64,000 nucleotides of DNA from Bradyrhizobium sp. AS23.2 (GTDB lineage Bacteria; Pseudomonadota; Alphaproteobacteria; Rhizobiales; Xanthobacteraceae), in assembly GCF_001908185.1 (NCBI RefSeq), contig NZ_LGHM01000115.1, positions 18,477 to 82,476 on the forward strand, given 5' to 3'. The notes beneath the pieces were generated by a model, which did no database searches, was not told the origin of the DNA, and was given only the letters and a program-made list of their open reading frames with translations. Position numbers and translations under genes: made by a program. This document shows, piece after piece, positions 35,873 through 44,348 of the stretch; the first letter of the stretch is position 1; every line of letters begins with the position of its first letter.

Positions 35873-35954
35873 ATTGCAGCCCCTATCGAGCTAATCCCAG
35901 CCCAATTTGTGTTCGCATCACGCGAATTCGCTTGATCCTGCTGTCTACCGGCAT

Positions 35955-36584
35955 TCAGCGTGTTCTGTCCTTCAGTGCGTCTGCCATTCGAACCAGGTCA
36001 GCCAACGAGCGGGCGCCCATCTTCCGCATCGCCGCGCCGCGATGGATCTTGACTGTCACTTCGCTCAATCCGAGCTCTGCTGCGATCTGCTTGTTCATCT
36101 TACCCGCCGTCACCAGGGCCATCACTTCGCGCTCCCGTGGCGAAAGAGTCTCGTATCGGTCGATGACAGCAGTGGCCTGACTTTCGCTGTCCCGCTGAAG
36201 GCGATCGCGGTTGATGGCCGTCGTTACCGCATCGATCATGTCCTGGTCGCGGAACGGCTTTGGCAGAAAGTCGACGGCGCCCGCTTTCATGGCGCGCACG
36301 GACATCGGAATATCGCCATGCCCAGTCATCAGGATGACCGGCAGGTGTATCCCAAGGTCCGAGAGCTCCTCCTGGAAGTCCAGTCCGCTGATCCCCGGCA
36401 GGCGGACGTCAAGTACGATGCAACCCGGGCCGGTCGGTCGCTCCGCCTTCAGGAATTCCTGGGCCGAGCCATAGGTACGTGCCGTCAGTCCGACGGAGCG
36501 GAACAGGCTCTCGAGCCCAAATCGGAGCGAATCGTCGTCGTCGACGACGTGCACGACAGGGGGCTGGTCCGACGCCTGGGGCAT
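35955..36584 (-). CDS. FixJ/NodW-like LuxR-type response regulator, module A
   Basis: The 209-residue protein has a receiver (VVHVVDDDDSLRFGLESLFR, phosphoacceptor Asp in CIVLDVRLPGISGLDFQ, Lys in DFLPKPFRDQDM) and a C-terminal LuxR DNA-binding domain (LSPREREVMALVTAGKMNKQ and GLSEVTVKIHRGAAMRKM). This is the NodW/NwsB/FixJ type, a DNA-binding activator phosphorylated by a partner histidine kinase. I start at ATG 36582-36584 because it lines up with the module B counterpart; an ATG at 36626 is possible. The likely kinase is the giant protein downstream. Confidence 0.92.
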   Translation of the reverse strand: MPQASDQPPVVHVVDDDDSLRFGLESLFRSVGLTARTYGSAQEFLKAERPTGPGCIVLDVRLPGISGLDFQEELSDLGIHLPVILMTGHGDIPMSVRAMKAGAVDFLPKPFRDQDMIDAVTTAINRDRLQRDSESQATAVIDRYETLSPREREVMALVTAGKMNKQIAAELGLSEVTVKIHRGAAMRKMGARSLADLVRMADALKDRTR

Positions 36585-37002
36585 CTCACGGTCAACCAAC
36601 AGCAGATTCAACGTCGTTCTCTGCATATCATGCCGCGCGACGGTAGTATCATCACACGAAAGTATGATCGCATGGGCATCCGGCCTGCCAGAGGAACCCG
36701 CTGGGCCTTCCCCAAAGAGGTCATTCGCACCAGCGATGTCGCGCCGTCAGTTCAAAACATGTTCTCTTGGACAAATCTGCTGCTTTTGTCTGCTTCGATC
36801 ATCCGCTTACACGGTTCGGATGACTGTCTCACGTGGCATTCATACCAACGTGTGAGACAATTAGACCCAATGCGCGATTGGCGCTGTGGGGCGCGTCTAT
36901 CATCCTCGTCTGCATGATGAACAACAGCTGACTCAAGGCACAACGGCTGATCTCCCTCAGCATTCTGCCGGAGCGGTATCCAACCCAATACAGGATCGCA
37001 TC

Positions 37003-37488
37003 ATGTTCAAGACCTCGGATGAGCAAGCAATCGAATGCCCGGTCTCGAGTTTTTCGTCATCGGTCACAGCGGACGTCCTGGGAGCTCTGCTGATGCAGCC
37101 GGTCGTGGCCGGTTCGGTTGATCCCGCGAGCTCCGCTCCGTCCGGCGGCTATGTCCGCGGCGGTCTGCCACCCAGGGTCGTGCGGCGCGTGCGCGAGCAC
37201 ATCGATGCGAACATCGAGCAACGCATCAGTGTTGAGGCCTTGGCCAGGCTCGCCAACCTGTCGGTCTGCTATTTCGTTCGTGCTTTCAAGCAGTCGGTAG
37301 GGTTGACGCCGCACGACTATCTCATCCGTCGGCGTGTCGAAAGGACCATGGAGCTTCTATCAGAGACCAGTCTCCCGCTTTCCGAAATCGCCCTTGCGGC
37401 GGGCTTTGCCGATCAGAGCCATTGTGCGCGCCGCTTTCGTCAGCACGTCGGCATGTCGCCGCGCAATTACCGCTGGTCCATCCCGTAA
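37003..37488 (+). CDS. AraC-family regulator, module A
   Basis: The 161-residue protein has a short, low-complexity N-terminus (VSSFSSSVTADVLGALLMQP) and a C-terminal AraC DNA-binding domain (ISVEALARLANLSVCYFVRA and SEIALAAGFADQSHCARRF). There is no full ligand domain, so regulation must be through expression or the short N-terminus. It is divergent from the FixJ-like gene, and the 418-base gap between them must hold both promoters; it is a natural target of that regulator. A matching gene is divergent from the module B regulator. The ATG at 37003 has an AGGAT site. Confidence 0.85.
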   Translation: MFKTSDEQAIECPVSSFSSSVTADVLGALLMQPVVAGSVDPASSAPSGGYVRGGLPPRVVRRVREHIDANIEQRISVEALARLANLSVCYFVRAFKQSVGLTPHDYLIRRRVERTMELLSETSLPLSEIALAAGFADQSHCARRFRQHVGMSPRNYRWSIP

Positions 37489-38003
37489 GGCCGTTCGGAT
37501 AAGCCTGTTATGATCTGTCGCGCCAACAGTCCCTGGCGTGGGTGCGACATACGACCCGCAATCGAGCGCCTGTCCTCCCCAGACGCTCGCGCGCCGCCGC
37601 GGTCAATGCGTGACGCCGGGTCATTTAGGCCGGTGACATTAATGTCACCGGCCCTTTTTGTGGACACCATCGTCGACGCTACCGCGTTAAAGCGGTCGTC
37701 GCGATGCTCCATAGGTCTCGAGTCGGGAATGTGCTTCTCTCCTGATCGATGCCGTGCCTGGCGTGCCACTTGGGGCCGGGGCCTCGCATGTAGTGAAGCT
37801 CGGGCCGATAGGTGTCGCAGGCAATCGTCATGACCTTGCCATACGCCGCTCTGACCTTATTCAGGCTTCGGCGGAGCGGCATCAGCGGCGATTGAATAGC
37901 GGCATGGAGTGACCTCTCGATGCGGCATGCCGACGACGAGCACAACGGGTGAAGGGGTCGTCACTGATGTCGTCTCTCGACACGCCTCCCGGAAGAAGTT
38001 CGA
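37489..38003. other. Intergenic stretch, no supported gene
   Basis: This 515-base region between the AraC gene and the small secreted protein holds the terminator at 37628. A minus-strand open frame of about 67 codons ending near 37679 was considered, but I saw no ribosome site or recognisable domain, so it is not called. Nothing else stands out. Confidence 0.4.
37628..37660 (+). terminator. Rho-independent terminator
   Basis: A perfect 26-base palindrome (GGCCGGTGACATT and its complement) is followed by CTTTTT. It lies 140 bases downstream of the module A AraC stop, on the same strand, and is a strong intrinsic terminator by shape. Confidence 0.85.
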
Positions 38004-38324
38004 TCAGGAGCTGCCGCACCGTGTCGCCAGGAGGTTGTTGAAGGCATCGACTTCGGAGTCCAGTACGGCGAGGGCCCGCTGGTGGTCGATGTCGTGAGCA
38101 CAGATCGCGGTGGCCTGCCGCATTCTCACCGATTCATAGAATGAGGCGGCATAGGCGCGGCAAGTCGTGTCTTTGTCGAGGCTGCCAGTCGGCGTACTGC
38201 GCACCACCATCCATCGCGCCCGCGAGGCAGCCAGATCTTGCGCTGACGAGCATTCGCCGGCTACCGCAGAAATTGTGGACGCATTGATCGCAGCGGAGGT
38301 AAGGAGAACGATCAATCTCATCAT
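38004..38324 (-). CDS. Small secreted protein of unknown function
   Basis: The 106-residue protein has a signal peptide (MMRLIVLLTSAAINASTISA, probable cleavage after the AVAGE region at about residue 23) and a mature part of about 80 residues with four cysteines, which may form two disulfides in the periplasm. I do not recognise a characterised family. The ATG at 38322-38324 has a GGAG site 8 bases upstream. It stands alone between the AraC gene and the flavoprotein gene. Confidence 0.6.
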   Translation of the reverse strand: MMRLIVLLTSAAINASTISAVAGECSSAQDLAASRARWMVVRSTPTGSLDKDTTCRAYAASFYESVRMRQATAICAHDIDHQRALAVLDSEVDAFNNLLATRCGSS

Positions 38325-38705
38325 GAGTTCAGCTCCGCGTGTCGGGAGGGGGGACAAGTGTGGCGACTCCTATCGCTCCGCCGAATTGCATTCGCGAATG
38401 ATGTTGCCGGAAGTTGAACGAGGTTGTGCGAAAGGTGCGTGCAGCGTGCGCGCAAGACAGCGCCGCGTGATACGGGCTGGCCCCATCGCACGCAGTCATG
38501 TTGATCGAATAGTGCAAGATGATTCCGGGGCCCGCAAACCAAGACAAGAAAGCGGATGCCTCCTGGGCGATTGTGGTTTCTGGTCAGCCTGCATGCGCCG
38601 GTCAGCGGGCTGACATGAGTGCCCTTGAAGGCCAGTCTCGCTTGCGCGCTTCAATTGGCCGGTCGATGCAGATCGAATCTGCCGTCCGGTGTTATGGAGA
38701 AAAAG
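38325..38705. other. Intergenic region, no supported gene
   Basis: About 380 bases separate the secreted-protein gene and the divergent flavoprotein gene. It must contain both promoters. Open frames here on either strand lack a ribosome site or recognisable domain. No repeat or palindrome of note was seen. Confidence 0.4.
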
Positions 38706-40145
38706 ATGATAGATGTGCTGGTTATTGGCGCCGGTCCGGCGGGCGTGATGGCTGCCCTTCGTGCAGCGGACCTCGGTGCGCGAACCACGTTGGTCTCCAG
38801 CGCCGAATTCGGCGGTATGGCCGCCAATGATGGACCGGTCCCAGTTCGCGCGCTCGCCCATGCCAGCCGGCTGTTGCGAGATGCGCGGCAGCTAGGTCAA
38901 TACGGCGTAACGATCAATGAGCCGTCTCTGGACTACTCGCGGCTCCTTGCACGCGTTCAAGAGATCGTCAGGGACGTGCGGACCAATTCCTCTCTTCGGA
39001 TGCAAATCGATGCGCTGGGAGTAACAGTTTGCGAGCAAGTCGGGGCGGCGCGCTTCATCGAGCCGCACGTCATTGAGACCCGGGCGGGTCTTCGCCTGCG
39101 TGCTGAAAAGGTAATCATCTGTACCGGTGGTGCGAGCCGGCGTTTGCCAATCCCTGGTTTCGAGCTGACCAGCACGCACACCGATGCATGGGCGCTGACT
39201 TCAGTTCCTCGCTCGATGCTTGTTGTCGGCGCCGGCGCGACCGGGGTGCAGGTTGCATCGATCTTCAACGCCTTCGGCTCGCGCATAGAGCTGTTCGAGG
39301 CCGGTCCGCGCATCCTGGCGACCGAGGACGTGGACATATCGACGTCCGCAGCAGTGGCGTTACGCCGATCGGGGATTGCGGTGCATGAGAACTTTGGCGC
39401 CATCGATGCGTTCGAGAAGACCGCTACCGGTGTCCGCATGCGCTTTACGAAGAATGGCCAACGGTTCGAGGCCGAGGCCGAGCTTGTGGTCGTGGCAACG
39501 GGGTGGGCGGCCGACACGGAAAGTCTGAACCTTGCCGTGGCAGGCGTCGAACTGAACCAGCGAAAATTCGTGAAGGTCGATGAATACCTGCGCACCTCAA
39601 TACCCCACATCTTCGCCGCCGGAGATGTAACGGGCCATCTCATGCTTGTGCCCCAGGCGATACAGGCGGGCTTTGTGGCGGCCTCGAATGCGGTGAGGGG
39701 TCCGCGGATGCCGCTCATAGATCAGGTCAGTCCAATGGGGAGTTTCACCGAGCCGGAATACGCGCAGGCTGGTCTCACTGAATCAAAGGCGCGGGAAGCG
39801 TACGACATCGTAACGTCGATCGTGCATTTTGAGGCGACCACGCGGACGATTATCGACGGTCGCAAGTTTGGTTTCTGCAAACTGGTCGTCGATCGCAAGG
39901 CCTGCAAGGTGCTCGGTTGCCATGTCATAGGCGAGCGTGCCGTTGATATCGCCGAGGTGGCGGCCATCGCCATAGCCGCCGGCATGCGCGTGGATGATCT
40001 GGCGCAAATTCCACTGGCCTATCCAACCTACGCCGGGATTCTCGTTCGGGCCGCCGTCATGGCGGCTGGCCAGCTAGGCTTGACGGTGGGCTGGCAAGCC
40101 CACCAGGTGGAGAGTGGTACCGTGGTCAAGAACGGCCAGTCATAG
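38706..40145 (+). CDS. Pyridine nucleotide-disulfide oxidoreductase-like flavoprotein lacking the redox cysteines
   Basis: The 479-residue protein has the FAD motif VIGAGPAGVMAALRAA at about 6-21, the second dinucleotide motif VVGAGATGVQVASIF, the FAAGDVTG flavin segment and the C-terminal dimerisation domain of dihydrolipoamide dehydrogenases and mercuric reductases. The active-site CxxxxC that normally follows GGT is replaced by GGMAANDGPVPVRAL: Ala39 and Pro44 stand at the cysteine positions, and the C-terminal His-x4-Glu pair is also missing (PLAYPTYAG). It should bind FAD and NAD(P)H but cannot do disulfide chemistry; a quinone or oxygen reductase, or a soluble transhydrogenase-like role, is possible. 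The ATG at 38706 has a GGAG site. Confidence 0.85.
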   Translation: MIDVLVIGAGPAGVMAALRAADLGARTTLVSSAEFGGMAANDGPVPVRALAHASRLLRDARQLGQYGVTINEPSLDYSRLLARVQEIVRDVRTNSSLRMQIDALGVTVCEQVGAARFIEPHVIETRAGLRLRAEKVIICTGGASRRLPIPGFELTSTHTDAWALTSVPRSMLVVGAGATGVQVASIFNAFGSRIELFEAGPRILATEDVDISTSAAVALRRSGIAVHENFGAIDAFEKTATGVRMRFTKNGQRFEAEAELVVVATGWAADTESLNLAVAGVELNQRKFVKVDEYLRTSIPHIFAAGDVTGHLMLVPQAIQAGFVAASNAVRGPRMPLIDQVSPMGSFTEPEYAQAGLTESKAREAYDIVTSIVHFEATTRTIIDGRKFGFCKLVVDRKACKVLGCHVIGERAVDIAEVAAIAIAAGMRVDDLAQIPLAYPTYAGILVRAAVMAAGQLGLTVGWQAHQVESGTVVKNGQS

Positions 40146-40148
40146 GTT

Positions 40149-40354
40149 GCCGCCGACATCGCGCGCTAAAGGCGCGCGTTGCCGAGGCCAGGCACGATCA
40201 CGATGTGAAGCGCGCCGAACGCCGCGCCGACCGGCTGGAATGGGAAGCGGGCTTTGCGATCGACTACGCAATCGCGTCTGTCGAGCAGGCGAACCTTGCA
40301 GTTCTCGACGCCATTGACGGCCGCGTCCAGGCCGACCTGGCCAAACGAGCCTAG
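40149..40354 (+). pseudogene. Decayed small helical protein gene
   Basis: The plus-strand frame ending in the stop at 40352-40354 encodes a charged helical tail (LKARVAEARHDHDVKRAERR, then AIDYAIASVEQANLAVLDAI), like small cytosolic proteins common in Bradyrhizobium. No start codon is available. The upstream residues AADIAR fit in the next frame, so a one-base shift near 40168 and loss of the N-terminus are likely. It directly follows the flavoprotein stop. Confidence 0.5.
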
Positions 40355-40381
40355 CCATCCATCCTAGCAATGGAGCGTGTC

Positions 40382-40770
40382 ATGAAACTCGCATACTTCG
40401 CCATTATTGCAGGCATCGCGCTAAGCGCGCCGGCGATCTCGCAAGCACAAGTGGCTGGATCGACTCTTCTCGGCGTCAGCTACGGGGAGCTGCGCGATGT
40501 CACCTGGGTTGGAGCGCCACGCGTCAGATCCTCGGTCATCCCGTCTACAACAACGTGAACGAGCGTATCCGCTCGGTCGACGACATCATCGTCACGACTG
40601 AAAAATCGGTCTCCTACGCCATCATCAATGCCGGCGGCTTCCTTGCCGTCGCCAAGCACAACGTTGCCATTCCGGTGTCTCAGTTCAAGCTCGACGGTGA
40701 CAAGCTGGTTCTGCCTGGTGCCACAAGGGACGCTTTGAAGGCAGCGCCACAGTTCGAGTACGCCAAGTAG
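40382..40770 (+). pseudogene. Frameshifted PRC-barrel domain protein
   Basis: A start at ATG 40382 (GGAG site) gives a signal peptide MKLAYFAIIAGIALSAPAIS and about 40 residues before the frame ends at 40556-40558. From about 40510 the next frame continues as WSATRQILGHPVYNN, then NERIRSVDDIIVTTEKSVSY and VAKHNVAIPVSQFKLDGDKL, a PRC-barrel-type secreted domain, to a stop at 40768-40770. A single-base change near 40500-40512 (GGGTTGG) would join them. It may be a decayed gene or a sequencing error; the two open parts together have the length of an intact family member. Confidence 0.8.
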
Positions 40771-40899
40771 GTGCGTGGCACCCTTGGCGGCGATTGCCTT
40801 GCGGCGATCCCTCCGGAATTCAGACTGAGCGTACAAGAGGCGACAGACATTACTGTCGTCTCGTCCCCCCATGCGACCATGAACCCGATGGAGACTAGA

Positions 40900-41493
40900 A
40901 TGGCCGATACACATACCCAAGCTCGACTCGTCCTAGGTCCCGGAACCGGACTGCTGCGTTCGCTGGCTGACAATTGGTGGCTCCTGCTGCTGCGCGGGAT
41001 CGCCGGCATCGCCTTTGGCGCTCTCGCATTCTTTTGGCCTGGCCTCACCCTGGTCACGCTCACCTTGCTGTGGGGAGCTTATGCCCTGGTGGATGGTGTC
41101 ATCGCCATCGCGGCGGCTTTCAGCGCCTCGGGTGGCGAAGCAGGTCCGCGCTGGTGGCTGGGCTTAAGCGGCGTCGCCGGCATCCTCGCCGGTGTCGTGA
41201 CGTTCTCCTACACAGGCGCCACGACACTGGCGCTTCTGATGTTCATCGCGACCTGGGCGATCGTCATTGGCGCCCTGCAGATCTGGGGCGCGGTTGCGTT
41301 GCGCAAAGTGCTGCAAAACGAATGGCTGCTCGTTCTTAACGGCGTCCTGTCGATCGCCTTTGGCGTCATCCTTTTCGTGCAGCCGGGTACGGGTGCGTTG
41401 ACGTTGGTCTGGATGATCGCCTGGTACGCGATCCTCTTCGGTTGCCTTTACATCGCGCTCGCGTTTCGGCTGAAGCAGTACAGGCGAGCCTAA
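40900..41493 (+). CDS. HdeD-like integral membrane protein
   Basis: The 197-residue protein has six hydrophobic segments and the internal two-fold repeat of HdeD/DUF308 proteins (WWLLLLRGIAGIAFGALAFF, then VLNGVLSIAFGVILFVQPGTG). In enterobacteria HdeD belongs to the acid-stress island; in other bacteria the family is broadly linked to stress, with unknown mechanism. The ATG at 40900 has a GGAG site 7 bases upstream; ATG codons at 40879 and 40888 are possible alternatives. It is followed by a strong hairpin. Confidence 0.88.
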   Translation: MADTHTQARLVLGPGTGLLRSLADNWWLLLLRGIAGIAFGALAFFWPGLTLVTLTLLWGAYALVDGVIAIAAAFSASGGEAGPRWWLGLSGVAGILAGVVTFSYTGATTLALLMFIATWAIVIGALQIWGAVALRKVLQNEWLLVLNGVLSIAFGVILFVQPGTGALTLVWMIAWYAILFGCLYIALAFRLKQYRRA

Positions 41494-41509
41494 GGAACAG
41501 TCGCTGAAC

Positions 41510-41546
41510 ACCGATGAATTCACCAGCACGGGGTGAATTCATCGGT
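41510..41546 (+). terminator. Stable hairpin after the HdeD-like gene
   Basis: Perfect 15-bp arms (ACCGATGAATTCACC and its complement) with a 7-base loop begin 16 bases after the stop at 41493. There is no T-run, so it may terminate poorly or protect the transcript 3' end; it could also be a symmetric binding site. Confidence 0.55.
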
Positions 41547-41826
41547 CCAGGCGCGAGGCGCGGCGAGGCCCCCAGGAAGTAGCCGCGAGTTTTCCAAGCA
41601 TCCAACCCAATATCGGTGGTGATGCTATGTCCAAAATGACAATGGCAAGGCTTTTTGCAATCGCATTGTGAAGTGGCTCAAGCAGCATTTGCCGCGCATT
41701 GAGTGAGGACATCAGCAAGTGAACACACGGATGGAGCCGGAGGTGTTCCGCCGCTGATTCCTGATCTCGAGATCCTGCTCGGCAGCTACCTCGCCGGCAA
41801 CGCCCTGGTCAAGATCCACGGTTAGA
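41547..41826. other. Intergenic remnant sequence, no supported gene
   Basis: No complete gene can be supported between the HdeD hairpin and the IclR fragment. A plus-strand frame ending at 41825 (LIPDLEILLGSYLAGNALVK) could be the tail of a lost gene but has no start. The stretch adjoins decayed genes on its right. Confidence 0.35.
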
Positions 41827-42187
41827 TCATCGCGCTTCGGGCCGGTGGTCGAGACGATCCGGATGTCCGGCGGTTGCATCGGACATCTGCAGTTGGAGAC
41901 GCTCACCGCGATAGCCGAGCCGCCGCGAGATATTATCAGCGGCGTTGGCGGCCGCCTGAATGGCGGTATCCAGCGAGGCGGTCATGTCCTTCATCGGAAG
42001 AAACGGCACCGTCAGTACGGCGGTCGTCTCGCCGTGGAAATCGCGGATCGGAAGGGAGATGTTCGTCACACCGGCGACAACGAGCGATGGCCGGATGTCG
42101 CAGCCCTGGCGCAGGACAGATTCAATATATGAGTTCACCGTTTTCATGTCTTCGTCTGCCGTGAGCATGCTCGCAACGGTCTCGAGC
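41827..42187 (-). pseudogene. C-terminal fragment of an IclR-family regulator
   Basis: The minus-strand frame reads TVNSYIESVLRQGCDIRPSL, then VAGVTNISLPIRDFHGETTA and VLTVPFLPMKD, matching the end of the IclR effector-binding domain. The helix-turn-helix domain and most of the ligand domain are absent. The fragment begins where an EAL-domain fragment in another frame ends, near 42180, so two unrelated gene remnants have been joined. Confidence 0.75.
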
Positions 42188-42190
42188 ACA

Positions 42191-42779
42191 CTGCGGCGAG
42201 AGGACAAAGCCTTGCACCAGGTCGCAATCGAGCCTGCCGAGCACGTCCGCTTCGGCCGGCAATTCGGCCCCCTCTGCCCCTACCGTCATGCCAAGCCCGT
42301 GCCACAGGGCGACGATGCCGCCTAGCAATTCATGCTTCTCCGGCGCGGTAGAAATGCCATCCACGAAGGTCCGGTCCATCTTCAGATAATCGAAAGGCAG
42401 GCGCGTCAGATAGCCGAGCGGCCGGGGCTCTTGATTTTTGCAAACAAAGTTTCGGCGAGGACGGAGCTTCCGGAAAAGGGGGAGGGAGCCAGTCCTTGCG
42501 TCGAGGCTGAGAGCTGTCGCTCAAGGCCGGATGCGAGAGGTCGCCTGGACTATGGATGTATTGGGCGAATCCGCGGCCGCAGCGTTGTCCAATGCCCATC
42601 GGGACCGAATTTTCCTTGCGATCCAAAAGCCGATCAGGGTTGCCAGCAACACCGGCGGAAAATCGAAGATTAGCGACATTGCAGTGCCAATTGGACCGCG
42701 GTCGATCGAGAAATAGTCTCCGATCGGCAAGCTTACCGCTACGCACCAAGCCCAGTTGTGGCTCGTCGATTGGCTTCAT
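42191..42779 (-). pseudogene. Degraded CSS-motif/EAL-type cyclic-di-GMP phosphodiesterase gene
   Basis: Two pieces are readable on the minus strand. At about 42521-42730 a frame with IGDYFSIDRGPIGTAMSLIF and a membrane segment resembles the end of a periplasmic CSS-motif domain and its second helix; the preceding QLGLVRSGKL lies in another frame at about 42735-42779. At about 42191-42415 a frame with GYLTRLPFDYLKMDRTFVDG and LDCDLVQGFVLSPQ is the C-terminal end of an EAL domain. The catalytic EAL segment between them is missing. Deletion plus frameshifts make it non-functional. Confidence 0.65.
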
Positions 42780-42802
42780 TGCCGTTCATGCGACGGTATG
42801 GC

Positions 42803-44347
42803 TCAATGCACAGCCGCATAAAGGATCTTGTCCTGGGTCGCTTCCTCGGCATTGAACTCGGCGACGATCTGCCCGGCGCGCGCAACCAGGATGCGGTCCG
42901 AGACCGCGAGAATTTCCGGCAGGTAGGACGAGATCACCACCACCGCCTTGCCTTGCTCGGCCAGTCTGCGGATCTCCTCATTGATGTGCGGAATGGTCCC
43001 GACATCGACACCTCGCGTGGGCTCGTCGAAAATCACGATCGAAGGATCCTGGACCAGGGATTTGGCCAGCGCGACCTTTTGCTGATTGCCGCCGGAGAGT
43101 TCGATGATTCTGGCTTTGCGCTGCAGGGCATTGATCTTGAGCCGCTCAATCCAGTAGTTCGCCAGCTTGGACCGTCGCGCGTGCGAGAGCAGATGGGTGA
43201 AGCCGCGCTTCGTCGCCAGCTTGCCGATATACACGTTGTCGTCGACAGTCATGGTTTCGAAGAAGCCGTCGGCCTTGCGATCCTCGGTGATGTAGGCGAT
43301 GCCGTCGTCGATCGCCTGTCTTGGCACGCGGTAGCGGATTGGCCGGCCCCGCAGCCTGATAATGCCGCCGTTGACGAGATTGCGCTTGAGCACGCCAAAG
43401 ATGATTCTCGCGATCTCGGTGCGGCCGGACCCGATCAGGCCGGCGATGCCGACCACCTCGCCGGCATAAACTGAGAATGACATGTTCTTCACGACCATGC
43501 CCATCGTGACGTTCTCGACCGTCAGAACCTTCTTGCGACGAGGGGACGCCCCCTTGCTGTTCCGTCCACAGATCGCCTGAACGATGGGACGTCCGATCAT
43601 GTGCTGCACCAACGCGTCGCGGCTTAGCGTGCTCGCTGGCGCCGTGATCACCGATCGGCCATCGCGCAGGACCGTAATGCGATTGGCGATCTGCAAGGAT
43701 TCTTCAAGCGCATGCGAGATGTAGATGATGGCGACCCCGCGGGTGCGCAGATTGCGTACCAGACGGAAGAAGTGGACGATCTCCTCCGGCGTGAGACTTG
43801 CGGTCGGCTCGTCGAAGATGATGATGCGCGCGTTGTTGTGGATCGCGCGCGCGATCTCGACCATTTGCTTCTTGGCGGTGCCGAGCAGCGCCACCGGTGT
43901 CGTCGGATCGACCTGGAAATTTAGAGACTGCAGCAGCTGCTGCGCCCGAATGTTCAGGGTGCGAAATCGCGTCAGGAGCTTCTCGTTGCCGAGCTCGATG
44001 TTCTGCGCCACCGTCATCGTCGGCACCAGGCTGGTTTCCTGGTAGACCATGCAAATGCCGGCGGCGAGCGCGTCCCGTGGCTGCTCAAAATCAACCCGTT
44101 TGCCATCGACAAGGATATCACCGGAGGTTAGCCGGATCGCACCGGCGATAGCCTTGCAGAGGGTCGACTTGCCCGCGCCGTTCTCGCCGGCGAGCGCGTG
44201 GACCTCGCCCGGAAACAAATCGAAATCGATGCCTTCGATGGCGTGTACGCCGCCATAGATCTTGTTGCCGCCGACGACCTGCAGCACGGCCCGGCGGCGG
44301 TTCACTGCGGCTCCTGCGCTTTCCGGCGGCGAGGCTAGTTCGTCCAC
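42803..44347 (-). CDS. Sugar ABC transporter, duplicated ATP-binding protein (RbsA/MglA-like)
   Basis: The 514-residue protein has two ABC cassettes. The first has Walker A GENGAGKST and Walker B IIIFDEPTASLTPEE, with a weak signature LGTAKKQMVEIAR. The second has the degenerate Walker A GLIGSGRTE, typical of RbsA-type second cassettes, and the signature LSGGNQQKVALAKSL with FDEPTRGVDVGT. It energises uptake of a monosaccharide or related compound with the two permeases of the operon. It starts at GTG 44345-44347 with a GGGAG site, one base after the upstream propeller stop. The last gene of the operon. Confidence 0.93.
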   Translation of the reverse strand: MDELASPPESAGAAVNRRRAVLQVVGGNKIYGGVHAIEGIDFDLFPGEVHALAGENGAGKSTLCKAIAGAIRLTSGDILVDGKRVDFEQPRDALAAGICMVYQETSLVPTMTVAQNIELGNEKLLTRFRTLNIRAQQLLQSLNFQVDPTTPVALLGTAKKQMVEIARAIHNNARIIIFDEPTASLTPEEIVHFFRLVRNLRTRGVAIIYISHALEESLQIANRITVLRDGRSVITAPASTLSRDALVQHMIGRPIVQAICGRNSKGASPRRKKVLTVENVTMGMVVKNMSFSVYAGEVVGIAGLIGSGRTEIARIIFGVLKRNLVNGGIIRLRGRPIRYRVPRQAIDDGIAYITEDRKADGFFETMTVDDNVYIGKLATKRGFTHLLSHARRSKLANYWIERLKINALQRKARIIELSGGNQQKVALAKSLVQDPSIVIFDEPTRGVDVGTIPHINEEIRRLAEQGKAVVVISSYLPEILAVSDRILVARAGQIVAEFNAEEATQDKILYAAVH

Positions 44348-44348
44348 C

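Noticed and set aside
37679..37945. Minus-strand open frame of up to 88 codons
   Set aside because: There is no ribosome site, no domain and no neighbouring partner; the residues could be chance in GC-rich sequence.
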